NCBI GenBank assembly: GCA_964385175.1
Contig: CAYLNL010000007.1
Location: 1-64,000, forward strand
Origin: CAYLNL01 sp964385175
Lineage (GTDB): Bacteria > Bacteroidota > Bacteroidia > Flavobacteriales > Flavobacteriaceae
DNA: 64,000 nt
Direction of reading: 5' to 3'
Positions within the stretch are counted from its first letter, which is position 1. Each line of letters starts with the position of its first letter. Position numbers and translations under genes: made by a program. This document shows, piece after piece, positions 54,623-63,626 of this stretch. The notes under the pieces were generated by a model, which worked only from the letters and a program-made list of their open reading frames with translations, had not been told where the DNA came from and did no database searches.

Positions 54623-55693
54623 TTGCCAATTGGTTTTATAGGCATTTATAACTCAAAAAAATTGAAGCGTTCTCCTTCTTCTGTTGTTCTGAGGCTCTTG
54701 CGAAAAACCCTGTTGCCCTTTTCTTGGTTATACGGTTGTGCGCTTATGGTGCGCCATGCGCTCTATGATTGGAAACTACTGAAATCGGCGGTGCACCCGG
54801 TTCCTGTTATTTGCGTGGGAAACCTGAGTTTTGGGGGTACCGGGAAAACCCCCCTGGTTGCCTATTTGGTGGGTCTTTTGCAAGCTCATTACCGGGTGGC
54901 GGTTTTGAGCCGCGGGTATAAGAGAGTCTCCAGCGGGTTTCAATTAGCGAATGAGGAGGCTACTGTAGCATCGGTGGGCGATGAGCCGTTTTTGTATTAT
55001 AAACGGTTTCCCGGTGTTTTGGTAGCTGTAGATGCAAACAGGAATCGTGGGGTAAGGAATTTGCTGGGCTTGCCGCAACCGCCCCAGCTTATTCTGTTAG
55101 ATGATGCGTTTCAGCACCGGCGCATTCGGCCGGGTCTTGCTATTTTGCTCACCGCCTATGCGCACCTGTATGCGTGCGATGCGCTGGCGCCTGCGGGCGG
55201 GCTGCGCGACCTGAAACGGCGGGCTAAACAGGCGGCTATAGTGGTGGTTACCAAGTGTCCCCGCGATTTATCGGTAACAGATCAAAACAACATTCGCACA
55301 AAGTTACGACTGGCGCCCCGCCAGCGATTGTTTTTTAGCGGAATACGTTATGGTGCGGTGGCTAAATCGGCTACCGGCGATAGGCCCCTGGAGGGCTTTG
55401 GTTCCGGAGGGTGCACCTTGGTAACGGGGATAGCGCACCCGGAGCCGTTACTGGCTTTTTTACGGGAACGAAATATAGCGTTTGAGCACCTTCAATATCC
55501 AGACCACCACCGGTTTTCCGGGAGAGACATAGCTTTGTTGCGAAAGAAGGGGCAGATTCTCACTACAGAAAAAGACTATATGCGCCTGGAAGGAAAGCTG
55601 CCACAACTCTGGTACTTGCCTATAGATGTTTTCTTTTTGAAGGAAGGCGAGCAGTTCAATGAGTTGATAGCTTCTTTTGTAGCGGATGAATAG
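54623..55693 (+). CDS. lpxK: Tetraacyldisaccharide 4'-kinase (LpxK)
   Basis: Inner-membrane-associated kinase that phosphorylates lipid A disaccharide at the 4' position. The N-terminal hydrophobic segment (LLPFSWLYGCALMV, about 30-45) anchors it; the P-loop region VGNLSFGGTGKTPL and the LLDDAFQHRRI motif are characteristic. Length is 356 residues from TTG 54623, but the first 15-20 residues are not family-like and a TTG at 54662 may be the real start. It is followed by a convergent gene only 18 bases away. Confidence 0.93.
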   Translation: MPIGFIGIYNSKKLKRSPSSVVLRLLRKTLLPFSWLYGCALMVRHALYDWKLLKSAVHPVPVICVGNLSFGGTGKTPLVAYLVGLLQAHYRVAVLSRGYKRVSSGFQLANEEATVASVGDEPFLYYKRFPGVLVAVDANRNRGVRNLLGLPQPPQLILLDDAFQHRRIRPGLAILLTAYAHLYACDALAPAGGLRDLKRRAKQAAIVVVTKCPRDLSVTDQNNIRTKLRLAPRQRLFFSGIRYGAVAKSATGDRPLEGFGSGGCTLVTGIAHPEPLLAFLRERNIAFEHLQYPDHHRFSGRDIALLRKKGQILTTEKDYMRLEGKLPQLWYLPIDVFFLKEGEQFNELIASFVADE

Positions 55694-55711
55694 CGCCGGT
55701 GGGAATAAGGT

Positions 55712-56542
55712 TTATAGAAAGGGCTGGGCGGTTACTTCTTTTGTGTGGAAGGCGTCTTCTTCATTGCTTTGTATGCCCAGGGCTTCATAGATGTAGCGGA
55801 AAGTGGAGAGGAGTTCTGGTTTCCCGTTTATAATGGCTACATCGTGCTCAAAATGCGCTGATGGTTTGCCGTCGGCGGTTAACACTGTCCAGCCGTCTTT
55901 CAGTCTTCGTATGCGCTGGGTGCCCATATTTATCATGGGTTCAATGGCTACTACCATTCCCTCTATAAATTTTTTACCATAGCCGCGCCTGCCATAATTG
56001 GGTATTTCGGGCTCCTCGTGGATGTTTCTTCCCAATCCGTGCCCTACTAACTCTCTTACTACCCCGTAGCCGTGACTTTCGCAATAGTGTTGTATGGCGT
56101 AGCCCACATCGCCTACGCGATTGCCGGTCTTAAATTCGCCGATGCCTATGTAGAGAGATTCTTTGGTAATTTGAAGGAGTTTTTTAGTAGCCTCATCAAC
56201 CTCGCCTACTTGAAATGTATAAGCATGGTCGCCATAGAAACCATTTTTCACCACGCCACAATCAATAGAAACAATATCGCCTTCTTGGAGCGGTATGGCA
56301 GTGGGTATGCCATGTACTATTTGAGCGTTAGGGCTTACACAGAGGGTATTGGGAAAATTATATAATCCTAAGAATGCCGGGATGGCGCCGTGGTCGCGGA
56401 TAAACTCTTCTGCCAACGCATCTAAATGAAGGGTGGTAACGCCGGGTTTCACTTCTTTTGCCAACATTCCCAACGTTTTAGAAACCAGCAAAGCGCTTTC
56501 GCGCATAAGGGCTATTTCTCCCGGTGTTTTGGGGATTATCAT
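55712..56542 (-). CDS. map: Type I methionine aminopeptidase
   Basis: 276 residues; removes the initiator methionine from nascent proteins. Metal ligands are in IDCGV (Asp), GDHAYTF (Asp), GHGLGRNIHE (His), and the two Glu of AIEPM and the C-terminal FEHDVAI region; the conserved VHGIP histidine is also present. A slightly long C-terminus (ALGIQSNEEDAFHTKEVTAQ) extends past the core. A TACCTTTG -7 box lies 25 bases upstream. Confidence 0.96.
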   Translation of the reverse strand: MIIPKTPGEIALMRESALLVSKTLGMLAKEVKPGVTTLHLDALAEEFIRDHGAIPAFLGLYNFPNTLCVSPNAQIVHGIPTAIPLQEGDIVSIDCGVVKNGFYGDHAYTFQVGEVDEATKKLLQITKESLYIGIGEFKTGNRVGDVGYAIQHYCESHGYGVVRELVGHGLGRNIHEEPEIPNYGRRGYGKKFIEGMVVAIEPMINMGTQRIRRLKDGWTVLTADGKPSAHFEHDVAIINGKPELLSTFRYIYEALGIQSNEEDAFHTKEVTAQPFL

Positions 56543-56567
56543 CTCCGAGTATATGATTTTTAAGGTG

Positions 56568-56575
56568 CAAAGGTA
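56568..56575 (-). promoter_or_regulatory. -7 box (TACCTTTG) for map
   Basis: Matches TAnnTTTG on the minus strand, 25 bases before the map ATG; no clear -33 element. Confidence 0.45.
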
Positions 56576-56718
56576 CAGATTATTTTACAGAACGGGCGGG
56601 GAAGAAGGTTGCCGGGCTGATTTTAGCTTGCCAGCAGGTTCTGGGGAATAACAAAGAGGCGAAAGGTAGTGTATTTCTGTAGCCTGCTTATGGAGGTTGG
56701 ATATTTTGAGAAGTGTTC

Positions 56719-57213
56719 TTAAAAAGAAACAGAATCGCCGGGTTGTATGCCCCAGGCGGCTACTAAACCAGCGTTTATTTCGAGCACATATTTTGCGGGG
56801 TAGGTAGAGGGAAGGGAAGTTTCATCTAAGGGAGTGGTATTTTGAGCGAAGCTGACTACTTTTTTTTCGCTATTTATAAAAATAATGTCTAAAGGAATCT
56901 GGGTATTTTTCATGTAGAAATAACGGGGTTGTTCGTCTTGAAAAATAAAGAGCATTCCCTGGTTGTTTTCCATAGAGGTTCTGTACATGAGACCTGTTTC
57001 TATTTCGTAGGGGGTATTGGCTATTTCAATGGAGAGGCTGGTTATGGGCGCTCCGTCTTTTTTATAAAATTGCAGGGTTCCTTCCTGGGTGAAAGATATT
57101 TGTTGGTCTTTTGCAAGGGAGGGTTTCTTTTTTTTGTTGCAAGAGATGGTTCCGGCTATACATAGTATAGATAGCGCTGCCAGTAGGGCAGTTTGGCGGG
57201 CGAGGTTTTTCAT
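56719..57213 (-). CDS. DUF192 lipoprotein
   Basis: 164 residues with a lipoprotein signal (lipobox ending GTISC at about C25) and one DUF192 domain (IANTPYEIETGLMYRTSM, MLFIFQ, RYFYMKNTQIPLDIIFI). Function unknown; the domain occurs in small periplasmic or membrane-attached proteins. Its ATG overlaps the stop of lgt by 4 bases, so it is coupled to the enzyme that will lipidate it. Confidence 0.9.
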   Translation of the reverse strand: MKNLARQTALLAALSILCIAGTISCNKKKKPSLAKDQQISFTQEGTLQFYKKDGAPITSLSIEIANTPYEIETGLMYRTSMENNQGMLFIFQDEQPRYFYMKNTQIPLDIIFINSEKKVVSFAQNTTPLDETSLPSTYPAKYVLEINAGLVAAWGIQPGDSVSF

Positions 57214-58034
57214 TTTACTGTTTTTTTTGCGGGTCTTAGCAGGTAGTATAGCCCAAGGAGTATGAACGGAATGCTAAGCCATTGCCCGGTGGAAAAAACA
57301 CCTAAAGTAGTTTCAAGCCCGCCCTGAGATTCTTTGTAAAATTCCACGAGGAAACGTATAGACCATATTAATAGTAAGAATAATCCAAAAATATACCCCT
57401 GGCGATTTCTCTTGTCGGTTTTCCAATATACATACCATAGGTAGCTTGCAGCCAGCAAATAGCCTGCCGCTTCATATAACTGGGCGGGGTGCCTCGGGAA
57501 GGTTTCTCCCAGGCGCTCAAAAATAACCCCGTAATTACTTCCTGTGGCAATGCCTATGATTTCTGAGTTCATAAAATTTCCTATTCGCACAAATATTCCC
57601 CCAAATGCTATTGGAATTACAATTCTGTCTAATATCCACAAAATGTTTTTATGGAGTACTTTTTTGCTGTAGATATACATGGCTATAATGATGCCTATGG
57701 CGGCGCCATGGCTGGCTAACCCGCGAAAGCCCACGAATTTGAAGGTGGGAGTAAACTCTACTGGTAGAAAGATGCTCAAAGGGTCTGTTATAAAAACCTC
57801 TGGTTCGTAGAACAGAAAATGCCCCAGGCGGGCGCCTATGAGGGTAGCTATAACGGTATAGACAAAAAGGCTATCTAATTTTTGCATCGGGAGTTCTTCT
57901 CTTTGGTATATCTTTTTCATACTATACCAGCCTAATAGAAAAGCTACTACAAACATGAGGCTGTAATAGCGTATCATAATGAAACCAAGGTCTATACCTT
58001 CGGAGGGGTTCCAGGAAATACTGAGTAATTTCAT
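57210..58034 (-). CDS. lgt: Prolipoprotein diacylglyceryl transferase
   Basis: 274-residue polytopic inner-membrane enzyme that transfers diacylglycerol from phosphatidylglycerol to the lipobox cysteine. Seen: about seven hydrophobic segments, the catalytic-region RIGNFMNSEIIG (Lgt signature), the ARLGHFLFYEP segment and FPRHPAQLYEA. It ends by overlapping the DUF192 lipoprotein gene. Confidence 0.95.
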   Translation of the reverse strand: MKLLSISWNPSEGIDLGFIMIRYYSLMFVVAFLLGWYSMKKIYQREELPMQKLDSLFVYTVIATLIGARLGHFLFYEPEVFITDPLSIFLPVEFTPTFKFVGFRGLASHGAAIGIIIAMYIYSKKVLHKNILWILDRIVIPIAFGGIFVRIGNFMNSEIIGIATGSNYGVIFERLGETFPRHPAQLYEAAGYLLAASYLWYVYWKTDKRNRQGYIFGLFLLLIWSIRFLVEFYKESQGGLETTLGVFSTGQWLSIPFILLGLYYLLRPAKKTVK

Positions 58035-58087
58035 AGGGCAGTTTTTGGAGGGGTAAATATAAGGAAAAGGATTTTAGTAGCGAACTA

Positions 58088-58630
58088 CTAAACCTGGTGA
58101 TGTTCTGAATGGTCGTGGGGGTTTTTTAGGCTCATTACCACTACTCCTTTTTGAAGAAGGAGGTTGTTGGGGTAGGTGAGGAGTTCACCCTCGTCTGTGC
58201 GGAGGTGTATGTGAAAGGCGCGTATGTCTTCTATTACGGCTTCGGCGGGAAAATCTTTGTCTTGTATGCGAATGCGGTCGCCTATTTTGAAGGGGAATGA
58301 AAAGAATAGGATAACGCCGGCGGTAACATTGCTCAAAATAGACCATTGGGCGAAGAGGGCTACGCCTATTACAGCGAAAACAGATGAAAAAATGAGCCCT
58401 AATTCTTTAAAATTTACGCCCCAGATGAGGCTGCCGGCTAAGGCAGCTAATGCTAAAATGGAAACGTTTACATATTTAATGATGAGGAGAGTTCGGGCGC
58501 GGTTCATATCGCTTTTTTTTCCTACTTTGCTAATGCCTTTGCTGAGGGCAAAGCGAATGATGAGCAAAACAACTATGGTGATGGCGGTTTTGAGTAATTC
58601 ATCATCATAGCGGGGTATAAAATCTTCCAT
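58088..58630 (-). CDS. Small mechanosensitive channel family protein (MscS type)
   Basis: 180 residues with three membrane segments (about 13-30, 52-70, 78-105), the last a Gly/Ala-rich pore-like helix (LFAQWSILSNVTAGVILFF), followed by a short beta domain (IGDRIRI, TYPNNLLLQKGV). This is an MscS core without the usual large C-terminal cage, so it is a minimal form. It starts 4 bases after the upstream lipoprotein gene. Confidence 0.9.
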   Translation of the reverse strand: MEDFIPRYDDELLKTAITIVVLLIIRFALSKGISKVGKKSDMNRARTLLIIKYVNVSILALAALAGSLIWGVNFKELGLIFSSVFAVIGVALFAQWSILSNVTAGVILFFSFPFKIGDRIRIQDKDFPAEAVIEDIRAFHIHLRTDEGELLTYPNNLLLQKGVVVMSLKNPHDHSEHHQV

Positions 58631-58634
58631 AGCA

Positions 58635-59582
58635 TTATAGTCCTAAAGAGTCTCGCAAAGATACGTCAATTAGGGCATTTTTTTTCCAGTAGGCTGTTTT
58701 TAGGGTGGTTATTTTTTCTGCCTGCGAGGTGAGCAGGGAGGCGTTAGGACTCAAACCATCGGGATAGGTTTCTGTCCAGCCCAAAATTTCGTAGGGAAAA
58801 TTTACAGCGAAGCGAATGACAAGGGTTCGGTTTAGTTCCGGGTAGTGGAGGGTATAGGTATAGTCTTGGTTTTGGACGAGGGAAGCGGTTGCGGTATAGG
58901 GGTTTATTTCTTTATGAAGAAGGCGCAGGTATTCTAAGGCGGGAATTACCCGGAGGTCCCCAACGGGAAGGGTTTGAGGGTTTATCCTGATTTTGGTCCA
59001 GATTTCATTTTCTAAGTGGGCAGGAGGGAGGGAAATTTCCCGGTCTGCTTCTCCTTCAAAATAAGAATGGAGTTTTATTTGAAATTGACCGCGGTTGTTG
59101 AGTTGGGTATATACCTGCCCGCACCATTCCTGCACGCCTGCACTCACCTTGAGCGCATGGTCACCTGCGCGCAGGGGAAAAAAGGTGCTGGTGAGGATGT
59201 GGTAGGGATAGATGCCGGTGATAAAATCTTTAGTGCTGTTTAGCTTTAGCACCGAAATGCTGTTGGCATCGGGGCGGTCTGCTTTCACCTGGGTATCGGG
59301 GCGAAAGGGTTCGGTTACAAATACCAGCACGGCTTTGCCGCCCCTGATTTCGCCGTAGCGGGCTTGTTTTAGCTGATACGAAGTTATTTCGGCTTTGCCA
59401 TCGTACCAATAGGCTTTAAAAGCGGGCGAAAGAATTCGGGTTTCTCCTTTTGTAGGTTTTATGGGTGCAGCGGTTTTTTCAGCCGGTTGGTTGCATGCTG
59501 TTAGGATGAGGAGTACGATTGCTACGGAAGGGGATGCTAATAGGCTCATAATATTTATGTTTAAAAATTTCCGGCCAATCAC
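58635..59582 (-). CDS. Lipoprotein of unknown function
   Basis: 315 residues. A GTG start at 59582 overlaps the maf stop (GTGA) and supplies the positively charged n-region (MIGRKFLN) of a lipoprotein signal whose lipobox is LTAC (about C30). An ATG at 59549 would leave no charge before the hydrophobic core, so I keep the GTG. The mature protein has no family I recognise. Relatives in this position next to maf have sometimes been labelled 'septum formation inhibitor', which I think is carry-over from the neighbour. Confidence 0.8.
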   Translation of the reverse strand: MIGRKFLNINIMSLLASPSVAIVLLILTACNQPAEKTAAPIKPTKGETRILSPAFKAYWYDGKAEITSYQLKQARYGEIRGGKAVLVFVTEPFRPDTQVKADRPDANSISVLKLNSTKDFITGIYPYHILTSTFFPLRAGDHALKVSAGVQEWCGQVYTQLNNRGQFQIKLHSYFEGEADREISLPPAHLENEIWTKIRINPQTLPVGDLRVIPALEYLRLLHKEINPYTATASLVQNQDYTYTLHYPELNRTLVIRFAVNFPYEILGWTETYPDGLSPNASLLTSQAEKITTLKTAYWKKNALIDVSLRDSLGL

Positions 59583-60154
59583 GTTGTCAATTCCCTCCAG
59601 GTATCATATACCAGTTGGGTAGGCAAGCCCATAATGTTGGTGTACGAGCCTTCTATACGGGCTACGCCAATGCAGCCAATCCATTCTTGGATAGCATAGG
59701 CACCCGCTTTGTCAAAGGGCTGGTAGTGTTCTATGTAGTATTCTATTTCTGCCACGCTAAGGGGTTTAAAATAGACGTTGGTAACAGCGCGTGCGGTTTC
59801 CTGAAAATGGGGATTAGTGAAACAAACAGAGGTAATGGCTTGGTGGCAGTCGCCAGAAAGCATGGTGAGCATTTGGCGGGCGGCATCGGCATCGGCGGGT
59901 TTGCCGAGCGCCTGGTTGCGGTGCCACACAATGGTATCGGCGGTGAGGAGTATATCGGTATCCTTCAGTTCATCCCTAAAAGGGATGGCTTTTTTACGGG
60001 CAATGTAATCGGTTATAGCGCATCCCTGGAGGTGAGGGGGATAGGTTTCGTCTGTTTCTCTAACCCGAATTTCGGCTTCCAGCCCCATTGTTTTCAATAA
60101 TTGATGCCTTCGGGGAGAAGAAGAGCCTATGATGAGGTGATAGGGTTTTTTCAT
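59579..60154 (-). CDS. maf: Maf-family nucleoside triphosphate pyrophosphatase
   Basis: 191 residues; hydrolyses dTTP/UTP or modified nucleotides to monophosphates (house-cleaning). The N-terminal IIGSSSPRRHQLL, the DETYPP and TADTIV motifs and the AYAIQEWIG ... GSYTNIMGLP region are diagnostic. It is preceded by a 23-codon membrane peptide gene ending 4 bases upstream and followed by the overlapping lipoprotein gene. Confidence 0.94.
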   Translation of the reverse strand: MKKPYHLIIGSSSPRRHQLLKTMGLEAEIRVRETDETYPPHLQGCAITDYIARKKAIPFRDELKDTDILLTADTIVWHRNQALGKPADADAARQMLTMLSGDCHQAITSVCFTNPHFQETARAVTNVYFKPLSVAEIEYYIEHYQPFDKAGAYAIQEWIGCIGVARIEGSYTNIMGLPTQLVYDTWRELTT

Positions 60155-60158
60155 GCTA

Positions 60159-60230
60159 TTAGTCTTTCCGATACCGAAGGAAAATTAATGCCAGCATGAC
60201 AACTATTATGGCGATGACAAAAATTTTCAC
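60159..60230 (-). CDS. 23-residue single-pass membrane peptide (unlisted small gene)
   Basis: From GTG 60230, overlapping the stop of the redoxin gene as GTGA, a frame of 23 codons runs to TAA at 60159-60161, 4 bases before the maf ATG. The product is K, I and F at the start, a solid hydrophobic run (IFVIAIIVVMLALIFL) and a basic tail RYRKD, exactly the form of a small membrane protein. The exact fit into the operon at both ends supports reality. Function unknown. Confidence 0.55.
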   Translation of the reverse strand: MKIFVIAIIVVMLALIFLRYRKD

Positions 60231-60784
60231 GATTTCCACTTAATATTACACCCCATACTGGGTTTTTGACGCCCGGGGATGGTTTTGTTTTCTAACAATG
60301 CATCCAGTACGTTGCGAATGTCTTTGCCGGTAACGGGAATGCCGTTCCCGGGGCGAGAATCGTCTAACTGGCCGCGATAGACGAGTTGCAGCTGGTTATT
60401 AAAAACATAAAAATCGGGGGTGCAGGCGGCATCGTATGCCCTGGCTGTTTCCTGGGTTTCATCGTACAAATACGGAAAGGGAAAATGGTGTTGGGCGGCG
60501 TTTTGCTTCATCTTTTCCGGGCCGTCTTCAGGGTATTTTTCGGCATCGTTGCTGGAGATGGCTACAAACCCAATGCCGTTTTCCTGGTAATCTTTCGCTA
60601 CGGTGGCAATGCCGTCATTTACGTGCTTTACATACGGGCAGTGGTTGCAGATAAACATTACTACGGTGGCTTGTTTGCCGCTTATTTCTTGTAGTGTTAT
60701 GGGTTTGCCGTTTACGGCGTTATAGAGGCTAAAGTCTGGGGCTATTGTGCCTAAGGGGAGCATATTGCTTTCTGTGAGGGCCAT
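60227..60784 (-). CDS. Thioredoxin-family (AhpC/TSA-like) protein
   Basis: 185 residues of the redoxin fold, with the CxxC motif in FICNHCPYVKHV and the N-terminal PDFSLYNAVNGKPITLQ typical of peroxiredoxin-like cytosolic proteins. No signal peptide. It is a reductase or peroxidase by family; the substrate is unknown. It is the first gene of the minus-strand series ending at lgt or DUF192. Confidence 0.9.
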   Translation of the reverse strand: MALTESNMLPLGTIAPDFSLYNAVNGKPITLQEISGKQATVVMFICNHCPYVKHVNDGIATVAKDYQENGIGFVAISSNDAEKYPEDGPEKMKQNAAQHHFPFPYLYDETQETARAYDAACTPDFYVFNNQLQLVYRGQLDDSRPGNGIPVTGKDIRNVLDALLENKTIPGRQKPSMGCNIKWKS

Positions 60785-60862
60785 GTTTTAAAAATTGAAT
60801 GTGGGTTTTGTCATTGAAAAATTTGTTGTACCTTGTGGGGTGGTTACAAAGATACTATTTTT

Positions 60863-61168
60863 ATGGAAGCCTATTACGATACGTTATGGAGGGCGATTGC
60901 CGATTTGCAGGGGCAAGGCTATACGGAAGATTACAATTTATGTAAGGAAGGGCTTTCCAATAAGAAAACAGGCATTGTTTGCCCGATCGGAGAATTACGG
61001 GTAGTGAAGTATTACCGGTTTGAAGGGAAAACAGATCCGTCTGATAGCTCCATTTTGTACGTCATTGAGACCAACGGGGGGGAAAAAGGGCTGCTGGTAG
61101 ATGCTTATGGAGTTTATTCCGGGGGTATTGCTGAGGGGTTGTTGCGAAATTTAAAACTTGATGAATAA
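60863..61168 (+). CDS. Small conserved Bacteroidota protein of unknown function
   Basis: 101 residues from ATG 60863 (MEAYYDTLWRAIADLQGQGY); an in-frame GTG at 60833 adds an unlikely leader. The YYRFEGKTDPSDSSILYVI core and VDAYGVYS ending match a small Bacteroidota family often labelled 'phosphoribosylpyrophosphate synthetase', though it is far too short for that enzyme and has none of its motifs. Its stop TAA shares its last A with the csaA ATG, so the two are coupled. Confidence 0.8.
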   Translation: MEAYYDTLWRAIADLQGQGYTEDYNLCKEGLSNKKTGIVCPIGELRVVKYYRFEGKTDPSDSSILYVIETNGGEKGLLVDAYGVYSGGIAEGLLRNLKLDE

Positions 61169-61500
61169 TGATTTCCTGGGATGATTTTGCAAAAATAGAT
61201 ATGCGGGTAGGCACTATTGTCGCCGTACAGGATTTTCCCAAGGCGAAAAAACCTGCCTACCAGCTTACCATTGATTTTGGAAAGGAACTGGGAATAAAAA
61301 AATCGTCTGCTCAAATTACCTTGCGGTATCGTAAAGAAGCATTGATAGGGAGGCAGGTAATTGCAGTGGTGAATTTTCCCAAAAAACAAATCGCCGATTT
61401 TATGAGTGAGTGTTTGGTATTGGGCGCTTTAGGCGCCGATAACGAGGTGATTTTGCTTCAACCGGACGGGGCGGTGGAAAACGGGCTGCGAATAGGATAA
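61168..61500 (+). CDS. csaA: tRNA-binding protein CsaA
   Basis: 110-residue OB-fold protein with the tRNA-binding domain found also at the C-terminus of MetRS and PheRS beta. Seen: DFAKIDMRVGTIVAVQDFP, KAKKPAYQLTIDFG and the C-terminal LLQPDGAVENGLRIG, standard for CsaA. It may act as an export-related chaperone, as reported for the Bacillus protein. It starts in the TAATG overlap with the preceding gene. Confidence 0.94.
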   Translation: MISWDDFAKIDMRVGTIVAVQDFPKAKKPAYQLTIDFGKELGIKKSSAQITLRYRKEALIGRQVIAVVNFPKKQIADFMSECLVLGALGADNEVILLQPDGAVENGLRIG

Positions 61501-61543
61501 ATTTTTCTTGCCAGAATTTAGATAAAGAAGTCCCGACAAAAAT

Positions 61544-62968
61544 TTACTCAACGAGAGGAACGTGGTCTCTATACATCATCCCGTTCATAGAGGTAAGATG
61601 CTTAGAATCTGAAAGGGGTTTGTAAAATAGTCCCTTAGATTTTTTCAGCGAGGAGGGTTTCACACCCATGCCGGTTATTTGAGCGAGCGCTTCGGCTAAT
61701 AAAGGTTCATTTACATCGCCCAAAACGCCCATGTTTTCTAAATCTTCTTCTAACTCTGTATCGGGCGATAATCCATCGGTATAATCTGAAAATCCGGCGC
61801 TGTTTTCCAGCCGAAGGACTAAAGGCTGCATTCCCCACGTGTGGTTAGGGTTTACCGTTCCAGCCTCATCAATATAATCTAACAGGGTTATGGAGCCTTC
61901 ATTTTTGCCACGGGTGGTGGTTCCTATCTGGATGACATTTATATAAGGTGTAAGGCCGTTGATAAGGAGCTCGCTTGCAGAGGCGGTGCCCCCGGTAGTC
62001 AGAACATAAACCCGGGTTAAATTCAAGCTATTCAACGAGGCGCCATTTGCCAATTTGTCTGTAAAATTGTTATTGAGTTGCTGGGCGCTCAGCAAAGGCT
62101 GCACCTTGTTGTTCCATCGTTCTTTAGCGAACAGTTGCCCGTTAAATTGCCCTGTAATCATTCCTGCCAATCGCACCGAAGAGGTAATAGAGCCGCCAGG
62201 ATTGTAGCGCAAATCTACTACCAGGTCGGTAATTCCATCGGTTTTAAACTGGGCAAAGGCATCGTTCAATTCTTCTTCAAAAGGAGCGGTAAAACCGTTA
62301 TACATGAGATAGCCTATTTTTTGCCCGCTCACATCTAATGTTTGGGCTATAAAAACAGGGTTTTCAGTATATTCTGTTTTTGTGAGAGCTACACTTACCC
62401 CATTGGGAGCAATAACACCGCCGGCAATGTTTGCCATGTTTAATGTATAATTATCGGCGGCACCAAATAATAAATCTATATAATTATTTATATTCAACTG
62501 GGTTCCATTCACTCCTGTAAAAATATCGCCCCGATGAATATTTTTAAGCGAGGCGTCAGAATTAGGCAAAATATAACGCACATAACCAAATACATTGTCA
62601 CTGCCAGAAAACTGGTATAACCCGAACTCTACCCCGTTGGTTTTAAATACACCCTGGAAAGAGTTGAGCAGTTCTTCATAATTATCTGTAATATAACTGA
62701 ATCTGTCATCTGGATGCAACAGGTTTTCAAACAAATCTGCCGGGTTTGTAAAAGAGCTCAGATAAGAGCTATATTGCGAGTTAGTGGCAAACCGAGTATC
62801 TGCCAGGTCGGCGACCTCTCCTTGCCAGAAATACCAGAAATTGAGATTTGTCCAAATATAATCTTGTACCTCTAAGTTGGTAGCAACGGCTACATCTTTA
62901 TCATCTTCGTCCTGGCAACCCAGGAAACTCCAGGCTATGAAGGCAAAAAGAAGCAGGTATTTTTTCAT
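61544..62968 (-). CDS. S41-family peptidase lipoprotein
   Basis: 474 residues: lipobox ending SFLGC (about C18), a helical N-terminal domain (VQDYIWTNLNFWYFWQGEV), a PDZ-like region (about 120-215) and the tail-specific protease core with the catalytic serine in TTGGTASASELLINGL and a RGKNEGS-type lysine region. Such Bacteroidota lipoproteins are related to C-terminal processing peptidases. A promoter with TTTG and TATTTTTG lies upstream. Confidence 0.92.
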   Translation of the reverse strand: MKKYLLLFAFIAWSFLGCQDEDDKDVAVATNLEVQDYIWTNLNFWYFWQGEVADLADTRFATNSQYSSYLSSFTNPADLFENLLHPDDRFSYITDNYEELLNSFQGVFKTNGVEFGLYQFSGSDNVFGYVRYILPNSDASLKNIHRGDIFTGVNGTQLNINNYIDLLFGAADNYTLNMANIAGGVIAPNGVSVALTKTEYTENPVFIAQTLDVSGQKIGYLMYNGFTAPFEEELNDAFAQFKTDGITDLVVDLRYNPGGSITSSVRLAGMITGQFNGQLFAKERWNNKVQPLLSAQQLNNNFTDKLANGASLNSLNLTRVYVLTTGGTASASELLINGLTPYINVIQIGTTTRGKNEGSITLLDYIDEAGTVNPNHTWGMQPLVLRLENSAGFSDYTDGLSPDTELEEDLENMGVLGDVNEPLLAEALAQITGMGVKPSSLKKSKGLFYKPLSDSKHLTSMNGMMYRDHVPLVE

Positions 62969-63005
62969 GTCGTTACGAATGAGGTTAATGGTTGAATTGA
63001 ACTTC

Positions 63006-63034
63006 CAAAAATACTACTATTCTGGAAAATCAAA
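63006..63034 (-). promoter_or_regulatory. Bacteroidota-type promoter for the S41 peptidase
   Basis: On the minus strand TTTG (63034-63031) and TATTTTTG (63013-63006) are 17 bases apart, near the consensus. The ATG is 37 bases downstream. Confidence 0.55.
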
Positions 63035-63116
63035 AATTTTATGTAACAAAATAAAAGGTTATTCGTCTTGCTTTTATAAACTGGTGAATAAAAATTGAAG
63101 TAACGTCAAACCGACC

Positions 63117-63626
63117 ATGAAGCAAAAGGAGTTTTTAACTATTGTGATGCCTTTTAAAGACAAACTTTTTCGGTTAGCAAAACGACTGTTAGTTTCTAAT
63201 GAAGAGGCGGAAGACGCCACCCAGGAAGTTCTCTTGAAATTGTGGACGAATAAAAAGAAAATGGAAGAATATAGCAATGTAGAGGCTTTTGCAATGACAA
63301 TGACTAAAAATTATTGCTTAGACCTGCTGAAATCTAAACAGGCTGCTACTTTAAAACTGGTGCATAGCAATTACCATGATGAACGGGCATCTATCCAAAA
63401 ACAATTAGAGGTAGAAGATAGTATAGCGTGGATGAATCGGATTATGGAATTGTTGCCGCAACAGCAAAAAATGGTGGTGCAGTTGAGGGATATAGAAAAC
63501 TATGAGTTTGAGGAGATAAGTGATATGTTAGATATGAACCCTACCGCAGTGCGGGTAACTCTCTCACGGGCGCGAAAAACAATACGGGAAGCTTTATTAA
63601 AAAAACACAATTATGGAATTAACTAA
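63117..63626 (+). CDS. ECF-type RNA polymerase sigma factor
   Basis: 169 residues with sigma-70 region 2 (KDKLFRLAKRLLVSNEEAEDATQEVLLKLW) and region 4 (LLPQQQKMVVQLRDIENYEFEEISDMLDMNPTAVRVTLSRARKTIRE split as helix-turn-helix). Extracytoplasmic-function sigma factors redirect RNA polymerase in response to envelope signals. Its 3' end overlaps by 14 bases the membrane-protein gene that follows, the usual place of an anti-sigma factor. Confidence 0.92.
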   Translation: MKQKEFLTIVMPFKDKLFRLAKRLLVSNEEAEDATQEVLLKLWTNKKKMEEYSNVEAFAMTMTKNYCLDLLKSKQAATLKLVHSNYHDERASIQKQLEVEDSIAWMNRIMELLPQQQKMVVQLRDIENYEFEEISDMLDMNPTAVRVTLSRARKTIREALLKKHNYGIN

